Shown here one piece after another: positions 8,182-21,000 of a DNA stretch of 64,000 bases. Made by a program: the position numbers and the translations under genes. Position 1 is the stretch's first letter; each line of letters opens with the position of its first letter. Below the pieces are notes generated by a model. The model saw only the letters and a list, made by a program, of their open reading frames with translations. It was not told the origin of the DNA and did no database searches. The stretch is from a virus: IMG/VR virus record IMGVR_UViG_3300032083_003484, positions 1 to 64,000 of that record; one strand, 5' to 3'.

Positions 8182-11022
8182 TTATCCTTCAAAGTTCTCA
8201 ACCGCTTCTTCGAGCTGTTCCTGTGTTAGATTGCCGATTGTGGCTAGTTGTATTGAGTCTCCTACCTCAGTTAGGCGTGGCCCTGGCTCAACACTGTTTA
8301 TAAAGAAATGTTCCGCTTCTCCCTTGAGCCCCAAAAGGTTGTTGCTGTTTAAGTACCACATAGTGTTTTTATGTCCTATGTTATAATTAGACATCTTACA
8401 AAATAGTGCGCTGTTCGGCTCAAAACTTTCAGATGGCGGTATGGTCTCAAAAATAGGGCTGGAAAGATTAGGCTGGCCGTCCTCTAAGGTACTAAAGCCT
8501 GTTAGCGTTTGTATTTCTTTGATGTTTGCGAAGTTGAGTCTGATAAATGAGGAATTGAGGGCGCTTTGCAAGACTGTCTGGCCACCACCCCAGAAGAAAG
8601 TTATCCTTCCTTGATCTGGCGTCGTTTGGAATGTCTCATAAAGCGAGTATAGGGGGTATGGTAATCTAATCTCTGAAATAATGGAACCATCACCGCTAAC
8701 TGTCGGAGACCCCTTGATTGATCTTATGGATTCTAAAAATTGTGTTGAGTTTCTCAAGCCTGCATCTAGCAATAAAGAGTCATAATTGGTTGGGTGCTCT
8801 ATTAGGTTCTCAACATAATCTAAAAATAATGTTAGGACGCTCAGCCTATTCTCGATGGTGGCGTTTAGTTCGTCTAAATCCTCGAAATTCTCATCCAAGT
8901 TGTAGATTGCTTCTACGATTTCGTTATTTTCGTCTTCTGATGGTCGTAAAACTTCATTTGATACTGCGCTCTCTAGGATAGAATCAGTTGTTTCTCTTGT
9001 AAAGTCATCAGACTTGTCGACAACGAAAGGAAATGGAATAAAAGAGATAAGGTTGTATACTTCGTTTATCGCATTGTATAAGCTAGACTTAAGTGCTGGG
9101 CTTTCTGGTGATGTTTCTTCGAAACGCTCAATGTTGATGTTTGACAGTTTGTTTTTGATAATGTTTAATGCTGTCAAGTAGCTAGACTTTGCGCCTTGGA
9201 TTTCTGACACCTCTGAATAGAAACCCGGTCTAGTGTTGTCAAAAACAACTTCGTTTCGTTTCTTTACCGATCGGACAGTAAGATAGTCCATTGTTGGCAC
9301 TACACTATAACGATCAGGGTTCTCTATACCGGCTATAGCAGGAGATCTAGTGGGGGTATCTGTTGTGAAGTACTTGCGTACATTCTCGTTCATCAAAAGC
9401 CCATAAGCGCCTTGGGTTATCGCTGGGAAGTTAGTTGTTGGCCCACCGCCCATATATGAATACCTTAGAGAATAGTCTTCTGGCTTAAACTCATATCCAA
9501 AGGAGTGCTTGACTTTGATTAGAGTTTTCTCAGGGTTTGTTGAGCTTCCACTCTTTCCTTTCCCGCTAAAGGCGCCCGATAGTTGGAAACCAACTCCAAG
9601 GAAAACTTGCTGAAGTTCTTTCACTAGGCTATCAAAGAACCTAAAGAATAACTCAAAAGAGTATTCATTTGTATTCGCATTTTCATCCAAAGAGATTAGC
9701 TTTTTTAGTTCGACAATGGCGAAGCGCACAGATAATACCAGATCAATAGAATCAAACTTTGCAGTTGCTTGGATTATCTCTTCCATGACTTTGATAAAGT
9801 AGTCTATGCGATCCGGATAATCTTGAGCTTTGCTGCTGTCAAACTCATTCTGAAGGTCTTCTCGTAATGTTGGTAAACCATTTCGGTAAAAAGCTTGTGT
9901 TCCTCGTCTGTAAAAAACAGGCTTAGCAAAAGCGTCGTCCATAAAGGATCTAAAGCTTTCAATCTCTCTTGTATTATTTATTAGTTGTTCTATAACCGGA
10001 TAAATACCATTGAGGAAAATAATGTTTGTATTAAAGTTGTATTTTAGGTTCTTTGAGTATTCTCTTATCTCGTCGCCGCCGGTAAAAGCAATAACGTTCT
10101 CTGGGAGATTTAAGATCGTACGACCGGTTACTTGTGAAGTTTCTAAAGAGTTGTCCAAGAACTCTGGCGCTGTAGTTTCGATGTTGCTTTCTTTTTTAAA
10201 CAACTGATCTTTAATGATTGTTGATTCTAATGCTCTTTCTTGCTCTTTTTTAGATAGCAAAGAAAATAAGTTAGAGTTGTTTTCTAGGATCTTTCTTAGA
10301 TCTAGGAAGTATAAAAAGTTAAACCTATCATCTTTTATGCTTGGAAACAACTGAGAGAACGCTGCCGCCTTGAGTTCGGTAGTTGCGGGGTCAACCTCCT
10401 GTGCTCGGTTTAGTAAACTTGTCGGGCCACTCAGAGCGGTTTGTATTACTAGGATTTCGGGATTTTCCGGAATGTATATGGTGTCACTTTCTTTTATTGG
10501 AAAAAAAGTAGAACTTAAGAATCTTTCATTTCCAGAGAGAACCGATGGGGAATAGTCGACTACCCGAGTACAAAAAGCAAAAATGTTTCTTCTTTCAAAT
10601 GCTTCTTGTGTGTGTTGGACATCAAAAGTACCTATCCTGTATACGCTGTTACCATCTGGTGTTGTTCTTAGAAGTTTTGTACTTAAAATTAATTCTATGT
10701 CTTCTTCAGAGAGCTTATTCTTAAGAGAGATACCAGATGACAAAAAAGAAAAATCAATATCAACGTATTCTGTTGGAATATTTCTTTGCAGAACATCTCT
10801 TTTTAGCCGATCTTGGTCCCCTTTATAGGTATTATAAAACAAGTCGGTATCGATAGCAGCAGTTGCTAGCCGAAACTGCATCTGTATACCTCGGCCAACG
10901 AACTCAGCGGCCTCTCTTGTTGGTATTTCAAGACTTAGATCTACTTTTGTTCCCGCTTCAGAAACATACAACTTATCAAAAATAATTTTTTCGCCGGAAA
11001 TTCCGGTTGTGGTTATAACCAT
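8182..11022 (-). CDS. Large tail/baseplate structural protein (946 aa)
   Basis: The ATG at 11020-11022 overlaps the stop of the upstream gene as TAATG, so I prefer it to a TTG two codons earlier. The product has 946 residues, with many acidic and Asn-rich helical segments, no transmembrane helix and no catalytic motif. It ends with an acidic helix (EEAVENFEG). Its place between the 339-residue and 1033-residue proteins in the block containing gp6 and gp25 homologues suggests a baseplate or long-fibre component. I do not recognise a named family. Confidence 0.58.
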   Translation of the reverse strand: MVITTTGISGEKIIFDKLYVSEAGTKVDLSLEIPTREAAEFVGRGIQMQFRLATAAIDTDLFYNTYKGDQDRLKRDVLQRNIPTEYVDIDFSFLSSGISLKNKLSEEDIELILSTKLLRTTPDGNSVYRIGTFDVQHTQEAFERRNIFAFCTRVVDYSPSVLSGNERFLSSTFFPIKESDTIYIPENPEILVIQTALSGPTSLLNRAQEVDPATTELKAAAFSQLFPSIKDDRFNFLYFLDLRKILENNSNLFSLLSKKEQERALESTIIKDQLFKKESNIETTAPEFLDNSLETSQVTGRTILNLPENVIAFTGGDEIREYSKNLKYNFNTNIIFLNGIYPVIEQLINNTREIESFRSFMDDAFAKPVFYRRGTQAFYRNGLPTLREDLQNEFDSSKAQDYPDRIDYFIKVMEEIIQATAKFDSIDLVLSVRFAIVELKKLISLDENANTNEYSFELFFRFFDSLVKELQQVFLGVGFQLSGAFSGKGKSGSSTNPEKTLIKVKHSFGYEFKPEDYSLRYSYMGGGPTTNFPAITQGAYGLLMNENVRKYFTTDTPTRSPAIAGIENPDRYSVVPTMDYLTVRSVKKRNEVVFDNTRPGFYSEVSEIQGAKSSYLTALNIIKNKLSNINIERFEETSPESPALKSSLYNAINEVYNLISFIPFPFVVDKSDDFTRETTDSILESAVSNEVLRPSEDENNEIVEAIYNLDENFEDLDELNATIENRLSVLTLFLDYVENLIEHPTNYDSLLLDAGLRNSTQFLESIRSIKGSPTVSGDGSIISEIRLPYPLYSLYETFQTTPDQGRITFFWGGGQTVLQSALNSSFIRLNFANIKEIQTLTGFSTLEDGQPNLSSPIFETIPPSESFEPNSALFCKMSNYNIGHKNTMWYLNSNNLLGLKGEAEHFFINSVEPGPRLTEVGDSIQLATIGNLTQEQLEEAVENFEG

Positions 11023-12041
11023 TAGCAAGGATCTCCAGCGTCATCTCTTTCTCTGGAGAAGTCCGCATCTCGTCTTATGTCAAACGTATTCTGAATCAAA
11101 GGATCATCTAAAATCGGGTACCCAAGTGAATCTCTTGATACCTTACTAGTAAGTAGTGCCGGGTCTATTTCTTCGTCGATTTGTATGTCTAAATAAAACT
11201 CAACATCATCTGCTGTGATTGTAGAGTCTTGTGATGAGATTTCCACTTCATCTATCAAGAACCCTTCTTCATTGACTTGTTCTTGTTTGGTTTTAAAGTT
11301 TAGTTTTTTATACTCTTCTTCGTTGTTTTCGTTTGTTTCGATTTTGTAAACACTTATCTCAAAGTTGTCATAAGCCTCAACAGAGTTTAGTTCATCGACC
11401 GCCAAGAGTAGCTCGTCAACCTCAAGGAAAATGTACTTGTTGTCTTGGAGGACTGGAGAAACAACAGCTGGCTCTATTCTGGCTGGGTCAATCAGTTCTG
11501 GTGGGATTGTCATCGACGGGTCTGGCAAGCTTCTTATTTCGGGGGACAGATCCAAGTTTTGTGTAACAAGTTTTGTCTGAGGTTTGTCGTAAGCGGTTTT
11601 CGGGTTTAGATCGTTCCCAAAGACAAATGCGGAAGCAGTAGTATGGACACTTGTTAGTGTGCCATCTAAAAAACTAACACTGATTTGGGATCCGGTTACT
11701 TCGCCTATTTTTGACGTTCCTAGACCATATTTGAGTAAGTTGCTATTTTCATACAAGCGAATGTTGTCAAAAAGTTCTTGGTCGCCGTTGCCTTTATTTA
11801 GTTTGGTATCAGCGCCAACAATAGAATAAGTTGTTTTTAGATATGGTGTTTCTTTTCTTACACGATCGTCTGCTTCACCATTTGTGCTTTCTGTCAAGGC
11901 AGCATAAGCTCCATCATAAATAACGTCATCATCAAAGAAAGCATAGAAGGAAGGCCTAAACTTTCCTGATGCTAACTTCTTTTTTCCATATGAAGTTAGT
12001 TCTATGTTTATTACTTCTTGTTTTGAATCGAATAAGCTCAT
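11022..12041 (-). CDS. Tail/baseplate structural protein (339 aa)
   Basis: A protein of 339 residues starting MSLFDSKQEVINIELTSYGK, an opening I associate with conserved virion proteins of T4-like marine phages. It is strongly acidic, especially in the C-terminal half (VDELNSVEAYDNFEISVYK, then EEIDPALL). The start lies 3 nt after the stop of the 3066-residue gene and the stop overlaps the next ATG by one base, so these genes are translated together. The exact role is unknown. Confidence 0.6.
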   Translation of the reverse strand: MSLFDSKQEVINIELTSYGKKKLASGKFRPSFYAFFDDDVIYDGAYAALTESTNGEADDRVRKETPYLKTTYSIVGADTKLNKGNGDQELFDNIRLYENSNLLKYGLGTSKIGEVTGSQISVSFLDGTLTSVHTTASAFVFGNDLNPKTAYDKPQTKLVTQNLDLSPEIRSLPDPSMTIPPELIDPARIEPAVVSPVLQDNKYIFLEVDELLLAVDELNSVEAYDNFEISVYKIETNENNEEEYKKLNFKTKQEQVNEEGFLIDEVEISSQDSTITADDVEFYLDIQIDEEIDPALLTSKVSRDSLGYPILDDPLIQNTFDIRRDADFSRERDDAGDPC

Positions 12042-12044
12042 TTT

Positions 12045-15000
12045 TTATTCACCGGTAAAGAAACCGCCTCCTGTCGTCCTTGATGCAGCCACCCCATCGG
12101 AGGGCCTTCCTGATGTTGCATCGTCTTCGGCTGCAGATCTTGTTGTTCGTTCTCTTGCCTCTTCTCGTCCGCTTGCGGCGGCTTCGGCGGCTCTCTCCCT
12201 TGGCGTGGTTGCTTCTGCGATCTCTACAACATTATTATCGACTGCGGCGTCAACCTTGGCCAGCTCCACAAAAGAGAAGAAGTCATAAGGCCAGTTGTAG
12301 CTGTAAGTCGGGTCAACGAATGCGCCTTGTACGTTAACTCTTTCTCTGAGGCCTTTCGCCAATGAGGAGTCTCTTACTTGTTCGTAATAGTCATAAGCAG
12401 CTCTTTGCTTGACTTTGAACACCATCCAGCGTGTGTCGGCCGGGAGGCCTTCAGGGAACCAAGAACCTGCTTCGCCATAAGCTACATTTACAATGCTTTC
12501 TTCTTTGTCAAATCCAGAAGTTAGATCTTTTTTGCCGCTTGTTGATGTTGGTGGTAAGTTCTGCCAAATGTCCGCAAGATCTTGTCTGTTGAGTTTCATA
12601 TTGAAGTCAAAAACAAACATTGCGAATGGTGACACTCCTTCGGGCCGATCTGGTCGCTCCAGGTTATAGAAGAAGTCATACTTAGGCGGTAGAACATACT
12701 CCTGTCCCTTTCTTGCTAGGCTGATATACTCATCTCTCACTGACGGTCTTTCACCGCCATTTCTAACAAAGAATCTAGCCAACTGGAACTCTGCGTAGTT
12801 TATGGGGAATAATCTTTTTTCTCCTTCGACAATCGTATACGGAATGGCGACGATAGCTTCTTTTACGGTTCTTCGGTCAGCAATTTCACCTATTTTTACA
12901 GGCTCGTTCGTAAAGCCAAGCGCTTGTGCTAGTGAGCCGGTTGTGCTTGTTATTATCGGCTCGGTGATCTGCATTTTGATACCTTGAGATCCGGTTGGAA
13001 TCCGGCCGTGTTGATGCCACATTCCAACATAATAGTTGTCGGACACAGAGGAGTTATCATAAAAGCCGGAGCCAATGGTTTCGTTAAAGCTGGTGAATCC
13101 ATTACCAGTGTTACTGTATACAACATTCTCTAGCGCACCCGGCACTCGGGCTGACATGGTAAATGCATTGGAGTTAACCGAGCAGGTAAAATTGTTGTTC
13201 AGCGTGGTTGCCTTTGAGTAGATGTCGCCGGCGCTAGAAGTTATGCATGCATGAAGGTTTTGCAAAAATTCGTTGGCGGACGAACCGGTTGCAACCCAGC
13301 CATTTGCGAAAACGTTGCCAGGCGACGGCGACGTGACGACTGTAAACGTAACGCCAATGTTGCCATCTGGCAGAGTTACCGTGTCGCCTGGACTCAATTG
13401 GTTATAGTCAACTTCAAATGTCAGCTGTGCACTTGTATTAGTGACGTTCATAGAAGATGTTCTATGGCTGAAGTCCAATACTGGCGTTTCCCACTTTGGT
13501 TGTATTGAGATTGCGTATTCTGGCGCTGATGGCACCGCACGAGAAGAATCTCCAACCCTTACTTTTCTTTTGAGTTGTATGGAGTCTGTTATTTTGGTTC
13601 GGCCGTCAATTCCAAAAGAAGTACCTTCGGCAATACCAAGATCATCATAAATTGTAAATGATTCAGTAAGGTTGCTTAGTATGTAGTCAATTGAGTGAAT
13701 CTCGGCAGTTGGTTTGAAGACTAGTTCTACACCTTCTTCCTGGGTTGTGCTTCCAATGTCATAAGGAGGCAAGAAAGGAAGATGAGAAACCGGTGTCCCA
13801 TTTGTATTATTGGCATCATCAACAGCCGGACCGAAGGAGCGATCGCCGTTGTACATATCGACACCCTCCTCAAAGACTCTAACTTTCATCCTGTATTCAT
13901 TGCCAGGGATAAAAGGCCCGAAATCATTTTCTCCGGATGATACCAAAGAAGAAACAGAGCGGTTAGCCAAAAACAGATTCATTGTTTCTGCTAAGAAGTT
14001 GTTTACAGCGTATGAGTATAATGGAGAGCCAGCACGACTTGAGTCATACGAGGCAGTGCTGTATAATACTGCTGATTCATCAGGCTCGGAATCAATAATC
14101 GTAGTGATGAAACTTAGTGGATCTGTCACCGACTCAAATGGCATTCTATAATTGAACGAGGCAGAGATTCTAGCGGAGAACCCATCATAAACTGCAGTGG
14201 AGCCATTGCCTAAATAAGTTCCGGTACACTGTGTTAGAACGTCAAAACTTGATGTGAATATTGGATATCCGACTGAGATTCCTGATTTGATACTGTTACA
14301 AAGAATACCCGGACTAAAGAATGGCGCCATGGCAGTTCTAAACGAACCACCAGCATTGACTCCATTGGTTCTTAATGGATGCCCGGTGCCGTTAGTTGTT
14401 ATGACGTCACTAAAGGACTGGCTGAATAAAGTACCTAATTGCAGAACACGCTGCGCCGGATAGAACCCTTCATAAGGTAAGAACTTTTTAATTGCTTTGC
14501 AGGAAAGCTTGAGAACGCCCTTATTTTCGATTTCGGCCGAATCGTGTTTATCTTTTATAACGCTAAAGTATTTTAGGAAGTCTGAATTTGTGTAATCAGT
14601 ATAGAAAGCATTATTTGTGTCATCGACCAAGTACCCTCCGGTGATTGAAAGCATTGGAGACAAGATAGTTGACCGGCCCTCTTCTCCAGTTAGGATCTGA
14701 TCTATTGTTTCGCTTATTCTAAATTCCGGAATGACGGAATAATCTTTTCCGGCGGCTTTTGCTTCTTGTACATAAGCATCATAATCTTCATAGTAGAAAG
14801 GCTCTTTTCCTGCTTCCTCGGGAGCGGTCCATGGCGTGGCGCCTATTATTTGATGTGGAACGAATGCCTGAACATCCGGATATCCCGATCCAGTGTAGGA
14901 GTAGATTAGATTTTGAACGTTTATTGTAAACGGTCTAGAATAAAGTGTAGATGGCTTTACCTTGGATTCCATCAATACCTGATCAGCGGTGAGCTGTTCG

Positions 15001-18000
15001 AAGGGACTTGGTGGTATATCTGGAGACCGCAGGCTGGCGCTGGAAGCGAAAGCTAGCGCTGCATAGGAGAAACTGCAGTTGTTATTTAACTCGCCGGCGC
15101 CAAAGATGTACTTATTGCTGTATTGATCTGTACTACTGGAAACAAAAGTCGTAAATAAATTTTGGGGTTGGTCAGTTGGATTCAATACGCCGTCTAAAGC
15201 CCAAATAGACTGTGTTAGAACGTTATTCCCTAGGGAGTTATCAACATCATTTCTACTTCTTGTTGCTCTTCCAGAACTCCACCAATTGATTGCAAACTGT
15301 GTTCTTTGTCGGTTTTCTTTTATAAATGTTCTTTCAGCTTTTGGCCAAATGTTTTGCTTGTATACAATATTTCTTAGTTGTGTTGAGGATCCTATGGCAT
15401 AAGAATCAGAGATATAGTTGAAGCTTGTTTTTTTCTTTCTTCGGATCTCGCTTGTGCCGGCTATGGCATTGAGTTGTGGGTCTGATAGCGGAAGATACTC
15501 AAGCTCGTTTCCGAATGAATACTGGAAGTTCGATACTTTGGTGCCGATCAGCAACTGCTGTTTCACAGGATAGTGCTCTACTATCGGCGCCATTGAGATG
15601 TTTCTGACTAACTCTATCGGATTTGACTCGCCGGGGCCGGTTTGCCGAGAATCAAGATAACTAAATGATAAAGTGTTATTTTCTCTTAGTGATCTTGCTT
15701 GTCTTGTATCCCCGCCTCTTATTTGGCTAAATGAGTTGTTCCCAAAGATAGAGTTGTTTATTGCGTGTGTATAGACGTGGAAGTTGTCTATGCCAACATT
15801 TGGAGCAGTAAGTTCGTTTGTGATTTCTGTGGTTCCCTGGTCAACCATCGAGGCATAAAGAGAAGAGGTCAATACCGCACTAGTTGGTGTTGAGGAACCA
15901 CTAAATAAACCAGTGAATGCTCTAAAGTCTATTGTGGTTCTTTCTATGGAACTAATCAACTCTGCAAACGGAATCGCTTCTGAGCTTGAGCCGCTAGCAA
16001 CTGTTGCGTTTCTGGAGTACGAGAGTGATCCGCTGGATCCATTTAAAGCGTACGCAACCCAAGAGTAGTTAGCTGGAGTTCTTGGGATCTGGTGTGACAC
16101 AAAAAAGTTGTCATAGTAAATTTTTGCTGGATATGTGTCGATAAACTCACTGATGGCATCAACTCCTCCGGCAAAACCTTCGACGTCGATGTCAGCCGGC
16201 ACACTAGTTGAAATTGCATAATTATTTGCGCCAAGGTGCGCTGGTTTAAATTCAAGTGTTATTTCGGCGCCCGATCCGAGGGCTTCCACATAGCCGCTAA
16301 GCACCGGGTGGGCGTTGATTTTAGATCTCGTGTTTGTGGCAGTGTCCCCCTTGGCCCCGCCAATTCCTATTTGTACGTTTGTCGTTGCCGTCGGCTTATA
16401 AGTGAAAGTGATAGAATTAGTCGCAGTGTACGGTATCGTTATAGTGTCATTGCCGGCCGGATTGTTAATTAACAACACGCTGCCGGAAGATGCAATTGCT
16501 GCCACAGCCGCCCTTTGCACTTCTGTTACGGCTTCTCTATAGTCTAATAGGTTTTCATAGACCTTCTGATAAGAGCCAGTCGTATCATAATCCAATTCTC
16601 TTACGGCACCAAAAATTGAATCAACGCCGAACTTTCCTCTTTTTCTAGCCAGGAGTACTCTCAACCCGTCATTTTGTGTGTGAATATTTGTGTAGATATT
16701 AACTCTTGGATCGGAGGATCCAGCGAAATCATTATTTCCGGATCCGCTTGATCTTAAGACTCCGGTGTTTCGAAATGGGTAAGCGTTATAAGGCGATAGC
16801 TCTTCGCCAGTGGGTTCAAAATAACCACGAGACTGGATCTCAGGCCCTCCAGGTGCAGAGAACCGGTTGACTATAACAGACTTAACAACGTCTCTAGAGG
16901 GTAGTGTGGCATTCAAATAAGGCGAATCCGTTCCTCTGTTCAAGTTCCAGACTTCGGTCTCGGTTAAGATGTCTGCAAAGTTGTCGTGGAACCAAAGGTT
17001 ATTTTTGGTCCTTCCGTTGGTCATAACAACTTCGTAATTAGATCTAAAGTTTCCTAGGCGTGAAGAAGCGGTTGAGTATTGCCTGTTTGCTATGTTTATA
17101 GGCCTTTTTGCTAGTTCATCACGGAACAAAGAAGCACGAGGTGTATCAGAGTCGGCTGTTCCGTCGGTGGTATAAGATGTTTTCGTGACTCTGATCTGTT
17201 TGTTTGAGCTTCCAGTAAGAGTTAGGTAGAAGCCTTCCGGACGTGTTCCAAATGCGTCTGAGCCGTTGTTTAGAGCGTTGTGGCGGTATTGCCTACCACC
17301 TACCCACCCTTCAGTAAATGGAGACTGTAGAGGGGCATTACGGAACTTTGAGTATGTATCGTCGTGTTGGTTGTTGATACCAATGCTTGTTTTAAAGTTG
17401 CTTGATAAGTTGGCTTGGTATCCTGTATCAACAGAAGAACTCCACATTGTGTATGGTGGAAGTAAGTGGCCTTTACCGTAAGAATATGACTCATTGGATT
17501 CTCTGTTATTCTGAACTTTAAAGTCCATTCTAACTTTTTTATTTGGATCCACAACATCATTGCAATCCTCAAGAGAAGCAACATCATCGGCATAGGAAAC
17601 AAGATAATCTTCAGATTCGCTGCCTACGATTGCTCCAAGTTCTTTTATTGCTGAATCCCAATAAGTTGCTTTTCTTGTGTCCTTTCCGGTATAAAAGTCA
17701 TCAACCTTATAACTTTGTGGGGTTGTATAAGATCTATTTGCAGCTGAAAGTTTGACTAGCCTTATCTGTTCTCGGCCAGCATCAACGTTAGAGTCTCCGG
17801 ATGTGATAATGGGGTTTGAGCGCTCGACTCTAAGCTTCCACCACTCACAGTTTGTATCTTGAGCTTCTGGGATTGGAGCGTGGTTCAGTCTCCAATTAAC
17901 AAGAAGGGCATCAAGACTTTCCGCTGAGTCTACCGGGTCTGGCTGGCGAAGTTCCAAAGTCGGGAACTTGGTTTGGTATTTGTTTCTTTCAAGAGCGTGC

Positions 18001-21000
18001 GATTCTATAACGTTAAATACATCTTCATTAAAGTTTGCTGTAGCAGGTATGAACTGCCCGACAAGTGCCTGGACTGCGCTGTCAATCCATTTATAGAAGT
18101 GTAGGAAGTCCTCAACATCAACGTCGTTTGCAACGTTTTTAAAGAACCTCTCTCTTAGGAATCTTAGGTTTTTATATTCTTTTTTATAACGATCTGCCGG
18201 CTGAGCAAAGTTTGATGCTAGTTCCTTGACAGAACCAAACATTTTTAGCATTTCTTCATTGATGCCTGCTTGCGCACTTTTCTCTACTGTGCTTACATAT
18301 GAAACAAAGCGTGAGTTTAGGCCGTACTTTTCGTCTTCTGTTGTCTTGATCTGAATCAAATTGTCAGAGTTGTAGCCATCAAACTCTACAGGCGAGTAAG
18401 AGTCAATAAACAAGGTCTGAACAACATCTGTCGATGATACCGGGAACTCGTATGATGTGGCTGGATAGTGATACCCGGCTATTTCATTGACGAACGTTCC
18501 TCTTGATCTTCTCTCGGATGAACCAGAGGTTGAGTCTAATACCTCAATCAATCCGGACGCATCTGTTGTGGTGATTTTGTCAAACTGCCAGTTAAGAGCA
18601 AGATAGTCAGTTGGCGCTAGATCTCCTTGTCTTACGGAACTAGTCAAAGAATAGGCATTGTCTAGCCTTGTCGAAGAACCATAGTTTAGGAAGTCTTGGG
18701 CGTGATCTTTCTGTTCGTCGGCTGTCAGGTTTCTAAGCCAAAATCTCAAGCCGGCGTTTCTAACATCTGAACTGTATACCGTTCCGGCAGTAAAGTTTGT
18801 TCGCTCTGCGCCTATGTAAGCCTTTTGGTTGGTCTGTAGGAATGAAAGTGCTGTTGCTCGACTTACTGATGAAGAAACAGCAAATGACTCATTTAGATTA
18901 TTTCCTGAGTATGAGTATCCGCTAAAGACTAGGTCATAATCAGGGGCTGACGAGGAAGGGAATAGAATGTTTTGCGGCTCCAACTGGACCGAGAAGTACC
19001 AGTCGCTGTTGTTGTATACATTATAGAAATTAGAAGATGTTAGAGCGGTGACGCCCACTACAGAAGAGCTTAGCTCAAAGTATACTTTTTCGGCAAGATA
19101 GTTATCCTTGACCGCTCTTACGAAAGCACTAGCAGAAGCCTGGGTTTTCCAAGTGTTGTATGGCGCTGACGTTTCATCAATGTCGTGAAAGCCGAAAAGA
19201 GAAGAAACTAAAAAGTTTGGTATAAGATCAGCGTTTGTATTTTCATTTATTTTTGGGAATCGAACAAAAGATTCTACACATAATGCATTTTTATCCGATG
19301 AAGAACTTATGTACCCTAGTTCGTTTGAGGTTGAGCCAGTTTGGTAAACAACGGCATCTCTAAAGTTTTTCTTGGAAAAGTCAATAAACCTTATACTTTG
19401 ATTGTTGTAAGATTTTTCGTCTTCTAATACTAGCTTTTCGCTGTCTATGTAGGTCTTGGCAGAAACTAACTCTTCACCGACCCCCATAGTGTGGAGGATG
19501 TTTCGTATTGCTTCTCTTGTGCCTTTCTGCTTTACTAGATCCGCTAAGTTGTTATAAATGTTTTGATAAATAAGGTTCTTTAGATCGAACAGATCTGATT
19601 CTAAAGCATCTCCTGATGTCTTTTGAGAAAGATCTTCTAATACTGTTCTCTCGACAAAGAAGTCGGGTGCTATCATTCCTCTTTCGGTCAAGAGGCGTTC
19701 CGCAAAAGGATTTGGCTTATCGTCTAGTGCGTCAGTTTGTGAAGAGTATTCTATGTCCTTTAGTTCTCTAAGAGACTGAACTTGTAGTTGAGCCGTGTCA
19801 AAATAACTTGCAGCTGCTTGTGCTAGTTGGAGCAGTTTCTCTCCACTTTCTAAGTCTTCATCAATAATCCAATCAGGGAATGAATAGTAAATGTTTGATG
19901 AGTTATTTAGATCGTGGCGCTTTCCTTTCTCTAGGGAATCATTATAATAAGTGGTATAAAGAGCGTTTGTGGTTCTTAGGATTGGATCTTTAAACTCTTT
20001 CTCGGCGGCAGAGGCTGAAACAATCGCTGAACCTATGTTGCGTGAGTTGGAGGTGTAACCGGTCCAAGAGCCATTAGAAATACGCCCTGAATAGTCTAGG
20101 ACAGTTGCGTCTGTTGTGGTGTCCCCTGTTATTCCTTCGTTAAACTTAAAATAAACGCCCAGATCTGTGTTTGCATCGTCTGTGTTGGTGCCTCCATAGA
20201 CGTTTGTATACCAGTTTCTTTCTATGTCTCGCTCAGTTCTGGTAGTTTTCCAGTATCTAAACTCGTCAATTGAGCCTGATAGCTTGCCAGAGCCGGTTGT
20301 TGCGGTAGATCCAGAAGGGTTTGTTATAAGTGCGCCAACAAAAGCGTTTAGTGTACCAGAAACATTTCCAAAGTCTGTTCCATAGGCCGCAGAGGAGTCT
20401 AATTCACCGTTCTTATAGAGCTTTATGGTGCTTTTTGATGTTGCAAAAGCAAAGTGGGTCCATTCTTGAGAGATAAACGAGGCGGTTGTTGTATAATCCC
20501 CAAGTAGAACCTCTTGTCTATTGGATCCAGAGTGTATAATGGCCCTGAAGGCCTTAGATGAAGCAAAATTGCCGGCACTTGAGGTGTTTAGTTCGATTCT
20601 AAACCGACCATAATCACCAGAGCTGCTTAGTTCGTTGTTCCAAAGGTCAAACACAACCTCTCGGGCTGTTGACCCAGGAACAAACTCGTCTTTTTTGAGC
20701 CAGAACTCAACCGTGGCGCCTTTTGTGTCTAGGTTTAGCGCTAAGTTTGAGTTTCTTTGTTTAGACGGGTCATATATGTTGCCGCCGGCGTATGTGTTAC
20801 CGGGACCTGCGTTTGGGCCGCCCTTGATAGAAATGTATTCCAAGGTTGCCGGAAGGCCATATCCATCCACTGTTGATGTTTGTGTTCCCCAACCATTTGC
20901 TGCGAAGATACCATAGCCATTAGACCTGGGATATTCATTCTCAAAGACATATAAGTCAAAGTAAGTTGAGTCATTATACCATTCGGTCAACTCTTTTTTA

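Noticed and set aside
12004-12337. Two plus-strand ORFs of 94 and 85 residues opposite the end of the 3066-aa gene
   Set aside because: They are shadows of the Ala/Arg/Glu-rich tail codons; low-complexity products with no ribosome site.
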